From the NCBI GenBank assembly GCA_963712955.1, contig CAVQKF010000005.1, positions 434,001 through 498,000 on the forward strand: a stretch of DNA of 64,000 nucleotides, read 5' to 3'. The stretch is from DATFVJ01 sp963712955 (GTDB taxonomy: Bacteria > Actinomycetota > Actinomycetes > Streptosporangiales > Streptosporangiaceae). Shown piece after piece: positions 9,158-18,930 of this stretch. The notes under the pieces were generated by a model. The model searched no databases and was not told the origin of the DNA. It saw only the letters and a list, made by a program, of their open reading frames with translations. The position numbers were made by a program, and so were the translations under genes. The stretch's first letter is position 1. Each line of letters begins with the position of its first letter.

Positions 9158-10063
9158 ATGTCCTCATCACCCCCGACCGGCCGGACGCGCAGGAGCCTTC
9201 GGCGCCGGATCACGATCTTAGCCTCGGCGGCCGCGCTCAGCGTGGCCGGGCTGGCGGCGCTGGCCACACCGGCGCCAGCGGAACCCAATCTGCAGGCCTC
9301 GACGGTCCAGATCACCGGGCCGGCCGACCCGGTGCAGGCAGGCACCAGCTACACCTACACCGTCACCCTCCCAGGCGCCGAGGACTACATCGCCAATGTC
9401 TCAGGCCTCGAGGTCGTCACGACCCTCACTGGCGCTCCGGCGACCTTTACCGCCGTCACCAGCAACGACCCCAACGCGGTCTGCTACCTGTCCAGCACAC
9501 AGGTGGACTGCGTAAACAAGGCCGGCGGCACAACCCTAGGTAGGCTGGCCGCATCTGGCGAGGCAGCAGCTCAGCTCACGGATTGGGACCTCACGCTAAC
9601 CGTCGCGCCCACCGCGGCCGGCACCGTCACCGCCGAAGCCAACGCCACCACCATCGTTCCCGACGGCGGCTTTTACGGCAGCGACACCACCACCACCACC
9701 ATCACCGCGCCAGCCTTCCCGTTCACCGGGTTCTTCGCACCGGTCAACAACCTGCCCACCGAGAATTCCATGAAGGCCGGCCGCGCCGTCCCCGTCAAGT
9801 TCGCCCTCGGCGGCGACCAGGGCCTGAACATCTTCAACGCCGGCTACCCGGGCTCCCAGCAGATCAACTGCCAGTCCGGCGTCCCGATCAGCCCGATCGA
9901 GGAGACCTCGGACGCCGGGAACAGCAGCCTGCAATGTGACCCAGCCACCGGCCAGTACACCTACGTGTGGAAGACCGATAAGGCATGGGCGAACACCTGC
10001 CGTCAGCTCGTCGTGCAGTTGACGGACGGCACCAACCACGTCGCCGACTTCCTGTTCAACTAA
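9158..10063 (+). CDS. Secreted PxKF-domain protein
   Basis: Exported protein of 301 residues. The N-terminus has twin-region positive charge (RTRRSLRRR), a hydrophobic core and a cleavage site after TPAPA at about residue 41. The middle is Thr/Val-rich with a DUF11/Ig-like flavour (beta repeats). Near the C-terminus NSMKAGRAVPVKFALGG is the PxKF motif, followed by paired cysteines (INCQSG, LQCDPATGQY, ANTCRQLV) typical of that domain. Function of PxKF proteins is unknown; extracellular or wall association is likely. ATG 9158 follows GGAAAGGAG. A 14-bp hairpin lies downstream. Confidence 0.85.
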   Translation: MSSSPPTGRTRRSLRRRITILASAAALSVAGLAALATPAPAEPNLQASTVQITGPADPVQAGTSYTYTVTLPGAEDYIANVSGLEVVTTLTGAPATFTAVTSNDPNAVCYLSSTQVDCVNKAGGTTLGRLAASGEAAAQLTDWDLTLTVAPTAAGTVTAEANATTIVPDGGFYGSDTTTTTITAPAFPFTGFFAPVNNLPTENSMKAGRAVPVKFALGGDQGLNIFNAGYPGSQQINCQSGVPISPIEETSDAGNSSLQCDPATGQYTYVWKTDKAWANTCRQLVVQLTDGTNHVADFLFN

Positions 10064-10095
10064 CCCGAAACGGCGGGCAGCCACAGGCACCTGAC

Positions 10096-10134
10096 GCGGC
10101 CCCGGACCTCATCCCCTGGCAGGTCCAGGGCCGC
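10096..10134 (+). terminator. Hairpin downstream of the PxKF gene
   Basis: Arms 10096-10109 and 10121-10134 pair over 14 bases with a single mismatch around an 11-base loop, 32 bases after the stop codon. Confidence 0.6.
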
Positions 10135-10663
10135 GGCCGGGAGCAGCGCGTACCGCCACCGCGCTCCGGCCGCAATGAAGAGCGTCTCCACACGCCCACT
10201 CCTTCAGGGATGAAACTCCCCGGCCACGAGTTAGGCGATAGCTCTGAAATAGTGGAAAGTCCACCGCGACCATGAGGAATGAGCCGCTATCGGCGGCCTC
10301 GGCAGCGGGCTGGCGCGCCCGGTGACCTGCCGCACTTGCGGGTGGGGCGGGGCGCCTGATGGTTCACATGCCGTCCCACCAGCAATGACAGACACAGGCG
10401 CCACTCGAACTGGAAAACCGACTAACGTACCAGCCGGTGCACACGCCGGTACGCTGGGGTTACTAGCCGGGTGATCTTTGCACGCGGAGGCCGGGCATGA
10501 CCGTGGCGCTGGTCCTCGCGACCGCGACGGCGTGTGATCTGCTCTCAAGCCCGCGAGCAGCGCGGCCCAAGCCGGTCAAGCCGTCGCCGGTCGTGACGCT
10601 TGTGGTGGCGTCGGCCAGGATTATGACGGGTCAGTTTCTTCCACGACCGGGCCTTCAACCCGC

Positions 10664-10734
10664 GGGCCCGCGACCAACGGGCCCGCGACCAACGGGCCCG
10701 CGACCAACGGGCCCGCGACCAACGGGCCCGCGAG
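10664..10734 (+). repeat. 15-bp tandem repeat, about 4.7 copies
   Basis: Unit GGGCCCGCGACCAAC repeats at 10664, 10679, 10694 and 10709, with a partial fifth copy. It lies inside the DUF5941-type gene at the place where the reading frame changes. Confidence 0.9.
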
Positions 10735-10739
10735 CCGAG

Positions 10740-10877
10740 CGGGTCTTCCGCAACCGGGTCTTCCACGAGCGGGTCTTCCGCAACCGGGACTTCCACGGGC
10801 GGGTCTTCCACGACCGGGTCTTCCACAAGCGGGTCTTCCACGACCGGGTCTTCCACAAGCGGGTCTTCCACAAGCGG
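10740..10877 (+). repeat. 15-bp tandem repeat, about nine copies
   Basis: Unit CGGGTCTTCCACGAC with variants at the last bases. In the frame that continues into the nucleotidyltransferase-like domain it encodes a Gly-Ser-Ser-Thr-Thr type linker; in the other frame it would give RVFHx repeats. The Ser/Thr/Gly reading is the more natural linker. Confidence 0.9.
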
Positions 10878-13542
10878 CGGCTCCTCGACGGCGCGGGTGG
10901 CAGGCGCCGCAGCACAGCTCGCCGCGTGCCTGCCGCTGCCGAGCCTGGTCAGCGGACAGGTCACAACGCAGCCGCTGCTCACCAGGCTCTCCGGCCAGCT
11001 CGGCGCGATCGGCATCCGCGACATCATCTTGATCGCGCCGGTCGGCCGTGGTGACACGCTGAGGGCGATGGCCTGGGAAGGGCTTTACCTGGCGGGAGTT
11101 GGGCTGGCGGCGGGGAACATCGAGGTGATCGAGTGCGCCTCCATCGCTGCCGAGCTGCGGGCGGTAGCGGCGGTCACGCGTCGTCTCAGCAGGTCCGGCA
11201 ACACGGTCCTCATCTGCGCGGGTGATCTCGTGGCACACACCGAAGCGCTGGACTGCCTGCATCGAAGCGTTGGAACCGCCGCGCTCACCGCCGCCAACGG
11301 TTCGCGCGCGTGGCGACAGGACCCGACCTGCGGCCCGCGCTTCGCCTCAGCGGCGAGGGTGGCGGCGGCAGGGCAGCCGCGGGCACGGTGGCGGGTAGGC
11401 GGCGCGTGGGGCAGCGCCGGTGGCGCCGTTCCTGCCAGCCGCACGGAAGCTGGCTTCGGTGTCCGTCGTGCCGTCGTCGCGGCGGGTTCCGCCTTCCACC
11501 GCGTCCACGCGCCCGACGCGGTCGGCTGCGGGGTCTTCGTCGTAGCCGCCGATGATGGGGATGAGCTGGCCGCGGCGGCGGACAAGCTGCCAGGCCTGGC
11601 AGCCCGGCGATCTGACCGATGACCTCGCCGCCGCGGACCTGGCAAGGGATCGGGCAACCGGGTCGTCCACGAATCTGGCGGCGGGACCGGCGGGGCCTCT
11701 GGTGACAGGTCTGGCCAGGGATCTGCTGGCAGGGCCGGGCAGAATGACGGCCGTTCCGGCGGAGAACCTGGCCGCCGGTGAGCCGGGGAGTCGGATTGCG
11801 GGGGCCGCCGATGGGGACGCTGACGCCGCGGCCACTCACAGCCTGCCTGATCGGTGGCCAGCCTCGCGTTATGGGTCCGGGTTCACCGACTCGGTCGCTC
11901 TGCTGCTCGTCGGGCTGGTGCGCAGCGGCGTCGGCGTCGAAGCGGTCGACACGGGCCCGCTGGTCTGCATGCGCGTTCAGACCGTGCAGCAAGCGCGGGC
12001 AGCCAGCGGCAGACTGAACGAGGTGGGGGAGGACAGGGTCCGCCTGCACGCGGCCGTCAGGGGCGGCTACGGTCTCTTCGCCACCTGCTTTGTGAACCCG
12101 TACTCCAGGTACCTCGCGCGGTGGGCGGCCGGCCGACGGCTGAGCCCGAACGCGGTCACCGGCATGTCGATCGGGCTCGGTGCGCTGGCCGCAGTCTGGT
12201 TCTCCGCGGGCACCAAGGCAGGGGTGATCCTTGGTGCCGCGCTCCTCTTCGCGGCTTTCGTGCTCGCCTGCGTCGATGGCCAGCTGGCCAGGTATGTGCG
12301 CGGGCAGACTGCGTTTGGCACGTGGCTGGACGCGGTCGGCGGCAGGTTGACCGAGTTCGCCGTCTACGCCGGCCTGGCGGCAGGGGCCGCCGTGTCGGGG
12401 TCTCCGGGCGTTTGGGAGCTCGCGGTCGCCGCGATGATCGTCCAGTCACTCCGTGACATGATCGGGTTCTGTGTCCGGCCGGTGCCGCCGCACCTGGCCG
12501 GGCTCGCCGCGCCACCGCGCCTACCGCTCGACGAACCGGCGGACTACGCCGTCTCCGCCCAGGCAGGAACCGGTCAGCGCGGCGCAGGTGCGAACAAGCG
12601 CACACGTTCCCGCTGGCTGCGAGTGCGTCTGCGTGGGTTGCGCCGCCTGGCAGGGAGCGGTCTATGGTGGCTGGCGAAGATCATCGAGCTGCCGCCGGGA
12701 GAACGTGTCGCGGTCATCGGGGTGACGGTCATCGTCGCAGGTCCCCGCATGACGTTCCTCGTGCTGATCGCGTGGGGCCTGGTGGCTGCGGCCCTGACCA
12801 TGATCGGCCGGATTGTGATCGTTCGCCCAATGACCGCTACGGCGCGCAGCAATCGTAGTCTCGTCACCTGCCGTGATGATGGAATCATCGCGCAGTCGCT
12901 CGGGAGGTTCGTCGACGGTCAGCTTCCGCCGCTTCTTCCCGCTATCGCCGGTGTCACTGTCACCATCGTCCTTTGCGCTGTCGGGGTGGCGCACCTGCCC
13001 GGGACGATGGTGCTCACGCCCGTTGTCGCGATGGCGCTTGCGGGCCTCGGCTCAGGCCATCCTCACGACGGCCGCCTTGACTGGCTCGTGCCGCCGCTCC
13101 TCCAGCTTGGTGAATACGTGTTCCTCACCGCTGTAGCGCTGGCCGGGTACGTCCCCATGCCACTCCTTTTCGCCCTCATCGGCGTGATCGTCCTGCACCA
13201 TTACGACCTCGTCTACCGGGTTCGGCGTGACACGGTCACGGGTGCGGCGCCCGTGACCGCCGCCACGTCCGGGTCCGCGCAGTCGGCGGTGCCACCGCGC
13301 TGGATTGCGAAGGCTGGCCTTGGCTGGGAGGGACGGATGCTGTTCGCCGCGCTAGGCGCCACGCTGGGCATTCAGGTATTCGCCTTCGCTGTCCTTGCTG
13401 TGTATCTTTGGGTGCTCTTCGGGTGGGAGAGCCTGACCGCCTGGATCACCGCCGAGCAGCGCGAACATGGCGGTCAGCTCGGCCGCTTTCCCTCTGTGCC
13501 GCGCGCGGCACGGCCGGCCGATGTCGAGAATGGAGGCAGCCG

Positions 13543-14283
13543 ATGATCGGCATGGTGCTCGCGGCAGGTGTGGGGAGGCGGCTGAGCCCGGACACAGATA
13601 CCCTGCCCAAGGCGCTGCTGCCGGTCGACGGTGAGACCACGATCCTGGACATCGCCCTACGGAATCTCGCCGCGGCGGGCCTGGGCGACGTCGTGGTTGT
13701 GGTAGGGCACGCGGCGGACGCCGTGCGTAAGCGGGCGGACTCGCTGGAGCGGGCGCATGGGGTCCGGCTGGAGCTGGTCCACAACGACCGGGCGCGCGAT
13801 TGGAACAACGCATACTCGCTGTGGCTCGCCCGCGAGTTCTTCCACCAGGGCGTCCTTCTCGCCAACGGGGACACCGTCCACCCGGTTTCCGTCGAGAAGG
13901 CGCTGCTCGCCGTCCGGGAGCGCCACCCTAGCGATCTGGTGCTCGCGGTCGATGACATCAAGCCTCTCGGCGACGAGGAGATGAAGGTCACCCTGAACGA
14001 ACGAGGTCTGCTCACCCGGATAACCAAGCAGATGGATCCGGCCCGCGCTTACGCTGAGTACATCGGCGTTACGCTCATTGAGCCTGCCGCGGCCGCGCCG
14101 CTCGCGGACGCGCTGGAGACTACCTGGCGGCGCGATCCAGGGCTCTACTACGAGGACGGGTACCAGGAACTCGCGGACCGCGGCGGGACGATCGCGGTCG
14201 CGCCCATCGGTGCCGTGGACTGGGTCGAGGTCGATGACCATAATGACTTGCGCCGGGCGCGCCTGATCGCGCCGCGGTGCTGA
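13543..14283 (+). CDS. Nucleotidyltransferase (choline-P/polyol-P cytidylyltransferase-like)
   Basis: NTP-transferase fold of 246 residues. The signature VLAAGVGRRLSPDTDTLPKA at 5-24 continues into LLPVDG and binds the nucleotide; LLANGDTVHP carries the metal-binding Asp; DWVEVDDHNDLRRA at the end is typical of the LicC/phosphocholine cytidylyltransferase group. It would activate an alcohol phosphate as its CDP (or other NDP) derivative for the neighbouring CDP-alcohol transferases. ATG overlaps the preceding stop (ATGA), indicating translational coupling. It is followed 58 bases later by the glycerol-1-phosphate-dehydrogenase-like gene. Confidence 0.85.
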   Translation: MIGMVLAAGVGRRLSPDTDTLPKALLPVDGETTILDIALRNLAAAGLGDVVVVVGHAADAVRKRADSLERAHGVRLELVHNDRARDWNNAYSLWLAREFFHQGVLLANGDTVHPVSVEKALLAVRERHPSDLVLAVDDIKPLGDEEMKVTLNERGLLTRITKQMDPARAYAEYIGVTLIEPAAAAPLADALETTWRRDPGLYYEDGYQELADRGGTIAVAPIGAVDWVEVDDHNDLRRARLIAPRC

Positions 14284-14341
14284 CGGGTGTGACCGCGCAC
14301 CTAAGGCACCTCCCGATGGGCACCGGGAAGGGAGGCCGTCA

Positions 14342-15393
14342 ATGCCGCTGCTCGCGCGGATGATTCCCGCGCCGCTCTTCATTGACGTGCGCCGTGACGC
14401 GGTGGCGGACCTCGGGGCGCTGCTCGCCGACCGCCGGATCGCGACAGAGGGACGCGTAGCGGTGGCGCTCGGGCCAGGCCAGGGTGACAGCATCGCCGCG
14501 GAACTCGATCTCGGGTCAGGGGAAGTCTTCCGTGTTGACGACGGCACCGTTGACACCGCGGTGCGGCTCGGTAAGCGGCTGCGTTCCGGGTCGTACGAGG
14601 CAGTGGCGGGCATCGGTGGAGGCCGCACGATCGACGTGACGAAGTTCGCGGCCCATATGGCGGGAATCCCGATGGTCGCGGTCGCCACAAACCTGTCTCA
14701 TGATGGCATCGCCTCACCGGTCAGCTCGCTGGAGCACGAGTCGGGCAGGGGATCGTTCGGTGTCGCCATGCCTGTGGCCGTGGTGGTCGATCTCGACCGG
14801 GTACGCTCCGGGCCCGCAAGGCTGGTCCGCTCGGGTATCGGTGACGTCGTGAGCAACCTGTCCGCCGCCGCGGACTGGGAGCTTGCCGCCACGCATACGG
14901 GTGAGCCGATCGATGGGCTTGCGCTCATACTGGCCCGCAGCGCCGCGGAGGCGGTGCTGCACCAGCCAGGCTCGATCGAGTCAGATGATGTCATCACCGT
15001 GCTCGCCGAGGCGCTCGTGCTCTCCGGTATGGCGATGTCCGTGGCCGCGTCGAGCCGCCCCTGCAGCGGTGGTGACCACGAGATCCTGCACGCGATCGAC
15101 CAGCTGTACCCGGGCACCGCCAACCACGGCGAACTGGCAGGGGTGGGCGCCCTTTTCTGTACGTTCTTGCGCGGTGACGTCCGCAGGGGCGAGATGATCT
15201 CGGCGTGCCTTTACCGGCACGGCCTACCCGCACGCCGCGCGACCTCGGTCTGTCCGTGGCCGAGTTCACGAAAGCGGTCGCCCATGCGCCAGCCACGCGC
15301 CCAGGGCGTTACACCATCCTTGAGCACCTCGGACTGGACGCGGACACTGCCGGAGAACGAGTGGAGGAGTATGTCCGGGCCGTCACTGGCTGA
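14342..15393 (+). pseudogene. Glycerol-1-phosphate dehydrogenase-like enzyme (EgsA/AraM type), one frameshift
   Basis: NAD(P)-dependent dehydrogenase of the iron/zinc alcohol-dehydrogenase superfamily that would reduce dihydroxyacetone phosphate to sn-glycerol-1-phosphate or act on a similar polyol phosphate. GIGGGRTIDVTKFAA near residue 95 binds cofactor. NLSHDGIASP is the EgsA/AraM hallmark. GGDHEILHAID and TANHGELAGV supply metal-binding histidines. After CLYRHGLP the frame shifts, and the natural C-terminus (TPRDLGLSVAEFTKAVAHAP onward) is read one frame earlier to a stop at 15393. One missing C in the CCC near 15229 explains this. Without the correction the frame runs into the next gene and gives a false 668-residue fusion. 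Confidence 0.78.
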
Positions 15394-16348
15394 ACTGCGT
15401 GCCGCCGGTCAGCCGGATTCTGTGACCGCGCGGCGCAACGAGGAGCACTGGGCGGGCAGGCGCTACATGCGGCGGCTCTCACCGTATGGAACGTGGGTCT
15501 TCGCTCGCCTGGGCTGGTCGCCGAACGCGGTGACCGGGCTGATGATCGTGATTGGGGTTGCCGCGGGTGCAGTCGTCGCCGTCGGCGGGCTCGCCACGGC
15601 GGTCACCGCGGCCGTGATGATCCAGATGTACCTGCTGCTCGACTGCTCGGACGGCGAGCTTGCCCGGTGGAGCAGGCGCACCTCGGTGACCGGCGTCTAT
15701 CTCGACCGGGTCGGTCATTACCTCGCCGAGGCTGCCCTGCTCGCCGGGCTCGGCATCCGGGCTCAGGGGCAGTTCGCGTTGTCGGGCGACTATGTGAGCA
15801 TCGGTCTGGCCGCCGCGATATGCGCGATCCTCATCAAGGCGGAGACGGACAACGTCATTGTCGCGCGGGCGAAGGCCGGGCTGCCAGCCGTGGCAGGTGC
15901 AGACGGTGCGCCGGGCGCAAACGGTGCGGTGGGCACAGACGGTGCGGCGGGCGCGAACGGTGCGGCGGGCACAGACGGTGCGGCGGGCGCGAACGGTGCG
16001 GGCGCGAACGGTGCGGGCGCGAACAGTGCGGTGGGCACAGACGGTGCTGCGGGCACAGACGGTGCTGCGGGCACAGACGGTGCGGTCGGCGCGAGCGGCG
16101 CCGACGCTGCCCTTGAACCTGCGCACGCTGGCCTGGCGCGGGCGCGGCGGCTGGCCAGCGCGCTTCGGCTGCACAGGATTAACCAGGCGGTCGAGCTTTC
16201 GCTGCTTGTGGTTGTCGCCGCCGTGATCGACGCCATGGGCGGCGGCCTGACGGCCACGAGGATGCTCGCCGCCGCCTGCCTGATCGTCGGGGCGGTGATG
16301 GTGGCCGCCCACCTGGCGGCGATCCTTGCCTCACGGAGGCTCGGGTGA
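15371..16348 (+). CDS. CDP-alcohol phosphatidyltransferase with collagen-like insert
   Basis: Integral membrane enzyme of 325 residues that would join the alcohol phosphate of a CDP-alcohol to a lipid or polyol acceptor. Membrane segments flank the motif DCSDGELAR (91-99) with Gly108, Asp112 and His116; His replaces the usual fourth Asp. Between about residues 176 and 245 a Gly-X-Y-like insert (GTDGAAGANGA type) sits in a loop between helices. ATG 15371 has GGAGGAG directly upstream and overlaps the corrected end of the dehydrogenase gene by 23 bases, supporting an operon. The stop overlaps the next GTG (GTGA). Confidence 0.85.
   Translation: MSGPSLAELRAAGQPDSVTARRNEEHWAGRRYMRRLSPYGTWVFARLGWSPNAVTGLMIVIGVAAGAVVAVGGLATAVTAAVMIQMYLLLDCSDGELARWSRRTSVTGVYLDRVGHYLAEAALLAGLGIRAQGQFALSGDYVSIGLAAAICAILIKAETDNVIVARAKAGLPAVAGADGAPGANGAVGTDGAAGANGAAGTDGAAGANGAGANGAGANSAVGTDGAAGTDGAAGTDGAVGASGADAALEPAHAGLARARRLASALRLHRINQAVELSLLVVVAAVIDAMGGGLTATRMLAAACLIVGAVMVAAHLAAILASRRLG
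15896..16105 (+). repeat. Imperfect 9/18-bp tandem repeats encoding a collagen-like tract
   Basis: Alternating GGCACAGACGGTGCGGCG and GGCGCGAACGGTGCGGGC units inside the CDP-alcohol transferase gene. All periods are multiples of nine, so the frame is kept. The product is a Gly-rich, Pro-poor tract with Gly often at every third position. Confidence 0.85.
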
Positions 16349-17427
16349 GTGGGCCCCTGATGAGGGGATCGCGGATAAGGGGAGCTGTGGATGAGCGGTC
16401 CTGGATGGGGAGAGCCGGGGACGAAGCGCCCGGGATCAGGGGAGTCGGGGGTGGCCGACCCCTTGTGAGCGGAGCCGCGGATGACCGGATGAGGGGGGCT
16501 CGCGATGAGCGGTCCCAGGGAGCCCGGGTGCGGGCGACGAAGGGCGATGTCACAGGGCGGGCTGATGCGCTGGCGCTGTCCTGCGTGATTCTCACCATGG
16601 GAGACCGGCCGGCCGAGCTTGACCGGGCCATCCGCAGCGTCCTTGATCAGGTTGGCTCCGCGGTCGAGACCGTGGTGGTCGCCAACGGAGCGGAACTCGC
16701 ACCACTGCCGCACGAGGTGAAGACCGTCCTGCTGCGCCGCAACGTGGGTATTCCTGCTGGCAGGAATGCGGGCGTCGCCGCATGCACGGGGGACGTGATC
16801 ATGTTCCTCGACGACGATGGGTGGTACGGGAATCGCGAACTGGCGGCGCACATACGGCGGCGGTTCGCCGCGGATCCGTCGCTGGCGGTGCTTTCGTTCC
16901 GCGTCCGTGACCCGGCAGGCGGCCCTGGCCAGCGGCGGCACGTCCCCCGGTTGCGCGCGGGAGACCCGGAGCGCTCCTCGGCGGTCACGACGTTCCTCGG
17001 CGGGGGATGCGCCATCAGGCACGACGCGTACGACCGGGCAGGCGGATATCCCGATGAGTTCTTCTACGCGCACGAGGAGACGGACCTGGCCTGGCGGATC
17101 ATGGATGCGGGCTACCGGCTGGAGTACGACGCCGCGGCGCAGATGTTCCACCCTTCTGTGCTTCCTGGCAGGCACGCGCAGTTCTTCCAGCTGAACGCCC
17201 GTAACAGAGTGCTCCTCGCGCGACGGAATCTGCCCTGGCCCGTGGCTGCCGCGTACCTGTTCGACTGGGTTGTGCTGATGCTCGTGCGGGAGCGGTCCGT
17301 TCGCGCGCTCCGGCCGTGGTTCGCCGGCTTCGCCGAAGGATGGCGGACCGACCCGGGCGTGCGCCGCCCGATCTCGTGGCGCACGATCTGGCGGATGGCC
17401 GCTGCGGGCCGGCCACCGTTGGTGTGA
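16345..17427 (+). CDS. Family 2 glycosyltransferase (rhamnosyltransferase-like)
   Basis: GT-A glycosyltransferase of about 360 residues. After a low-complexity N-terminal stretch of about 70 residues the catalytic domain begins at LALSCVILTMGDRP. VGIPAGRNAGV is followed by the metal-binding FLDDDGW, and the catalytic region is YAHEETDLAWRI. A weakly hydrophobic segment (VAAAYLFDWVVLMLV) lies near the C-terminus. GTG 16345 overlaps the previous stop by four bases, but the first about 70 codons are repeat-like and a later start is possible. The donor and acceptor sugars are unknown. Its position in the operon points to assembly of the envelope polymer. Confidence 0.8.
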   Translation: MSGPLMRGSRIRGAVDERSWMGRAGDEAPGIRGVGGGRPLVSGAADDRMRGARDERSQGARVRATKGDVTGRADALALSCVILTMGDRPAELDRAIRSVLDQVGSAVETVVVANGAELAPLPHEVKTVLLRRNVGIPAGRNAGVAACTGDVIMFLDDDGWYGNRELAAHIRRRFAADPSLAVLSFRVRDPAGGPGQRRHVPRLRAGDPERSSAVTTFLGGGCAIRHDAYDRAGGYPDEFFYAHEETDLAWRIMDAGYRLEYDAAAQMFHPSVLPGRHAQFFQLNARNRVLLARRNLPWPVAAAYLFDWVVLMLVRERSVRALRPWFAGFAEGWRTDPGVRRPISWRTIWRMAAAGRPPLV

Positions 17428-17634
17428 AAAAAGCCCGCTTGGCCGGAGCCGGTAGTATAGGTGCGTTTGCGGCGCATGAGTACGAGGTCGCCCGCCCGGG
17501 CTGCGGTCGCGGGTATGTTGCCTGCATGGATGTTGCCACTGGGGTGATATGACGGTAGTGAGGCTGAAGATCTCGTCAGGTACTCCCCTGCCCGCGCCTA
17601 CCGAGTCCGGTGTCCTCGGTAGGGAGGGATGTGA

Positions 17635-18907
17635 ATGTCTCTGATCGTTCTGCGGTCGCCTCCAGCGGAGGGCGCCGCTCGCAAGCTTAAGCTCACGTGG
17701 CCGACCGCAGGGCCTGTCCGGCACCGCTGGGTTGCCGCGGTCTTCGTAGCGTGCGCCTTCTTCGCCGGTGCTACGGCGCTGTTCACAACCAACTCACTGC
17801 ACCGGATCTGGGGAGTAGCGGCTGCGGGAGCGTACGCCCTGGCCGCGGTGGCCGCCCTGGCATGGCGGTCCCGTGGCGTTGACCTGGCACTGATCATCGC
17901 CATCGGCGGCGCGGTACTTGGTCCACTGACCTGGATGGCGACGACCGGTCAGGGGCAGCCCGAGGTCGCCGTGATCGCGCGTTCCGCTAATCTGCTCATC
18001 TCGCACGGCGACCCGTATGAGAGCCAGGCACAGATCGCCGCAACCCGCAACCCGAACTCCTACAACCCCTATCTCCCCGGGCTGACCCTGTTCGGCATGC
18101 CGCGAGCACTGAAATGGCCAAGGCCGTTGTCTGATCCACGGCTGTGGTTCGGCCTGTCATTCGCGGTGATACTCATGTTCGCGCTGGTGCGGGCCAGAGC
18201 GCCGGATCCCTGGCGCTGGACGGCCCTGATCATTGCCACGCCCGTGATCGCTTTGCCCATTGTTGTGGGCGGCACAGACCTGCCCGTGCTTGCCTTGATG
18301 TGCCTTGGCCTGGCCTTCCTTGGCACCGAGTCGCGGCCGCTCGCGGCCGGCCGTCGCGCTTGGCATCGCCGCGGCGATGAAAGCCACCGCGTGGCCGGCC
18401 CTGATCGTCGCCGTGCCCTTGCTCGCTGCCAGCGGCGGATGGCGCCCCGTAGCCAAATTCTCAGCGACGGCCGCCGCTGTCTGCGCCGCTGTTATCGCGC
18501 CTTTCGCCGTGTTCTGGCCGCGGGCCCTCGTGCAGAACACCATCATGTTTCCGCTCGGGCTTACCAAGATCAAAAGCCAGGCGGCGAGCCCGCTGCCTGG
18601 CTACCTGCTGGCGCAGACCGGCAGCATCGGGCATATGGTCGCGGTCGCGCTGCTCGCAGGGGCCGGCATCGCGGTCGCCGCTTCCCTGGTCGTGCGCCCA
18701 CCGGCCGATGCGCGTGCCTCGGCGCTGCGGCTGGCTCTCGGGCTCGGGTTGATGTTCACGCTGGCGCCCGCGACACGCTTTGGTTATTTCAGCTATCCAG
18801 CCGCCCTCCTCCTCTGGCTCTGGCTGGCAGGGCCGCAGCGGCAGGCCAGTGGAGCGGAGACCGGGCCTGGCGTACCTGATGAGAGAAAGCTGGCCGCCGC
18901 GACCTGA
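17635..18907 (+). pseudogene. Polytopic membrane glycosyltransferase-like protein (GT87/DUF2029 style), one frameshift
   Basis: Roughly 420-residue multi-helix membrane protein. The first part (17635 to about 18348) has several hydrophobic segments and the loop HGDPYESQAQI followed by NSYNPYLPGLTLFGMP, reminiscent of polyprenyl-phosphate-dependent GT-C enzymes. The rest, ALGIAAAMKATAWPALIVAV onward, continues in the next frame to 18907. One extra C near 18348 accounts for the break: LAAG then VALGIAAAMK joins smoothly. ATG 17635 is preceded by AGGGAGG (17621-17627). GT-C enzymes transfer sugars from lipid-linked donors outside the membrane, which would suit the locus, but specificity is unknown. 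Confidence 0.7.
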
Positions 18908-18930
18908 CCCGCACGGGCAGGAAGGATGTG

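Larger units (their letters stand above)
10497..13546 (+). pseudogene. DUF5941-type CDP-alcohol phosphatidyltransferase, spanning two frameshifts
   Basis: One gene seems to run through three frames. It starts at ATG 10497 (GCGGAGG at 10484-10490) with MTVALVLATATACDLLSS. It continues in the next frame from about 10740 to 11605 as a nucleotidyltransferase-like domain (LLTRLSGQLGAIGIRDIILI, NTVLICAGDLVAHTEAL), then in a third frame to 13546. The last part holds the CDP-alcohol transferase core, VDGQLARYVRGQTAFGTWLD, and a long multi-helix C-terminal region of the DUF5941 type. The later break fits one extra C near 11605. In the CDP-OH-P motif the first Asp is Ala and the last Asp is Gly, so catalysis is doubtful. 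The stop overlaps the next ATG by four bases. Automated calling would report only 11552-13546. Confidence 0.75.

Noticed and set aside
10664..10877. Short repeats considered as a CRISPR array
   Set aside because: Units are directly adjacent 15-mers without spacers and lie inside a coding region; no cas genes in the window.
15790..17724. 644-residue minus-strand frame across two envelope genes
   Set aside because: Spans the complement of clear coding sequence and repeat DNA; composition is typical of an antisense frame.
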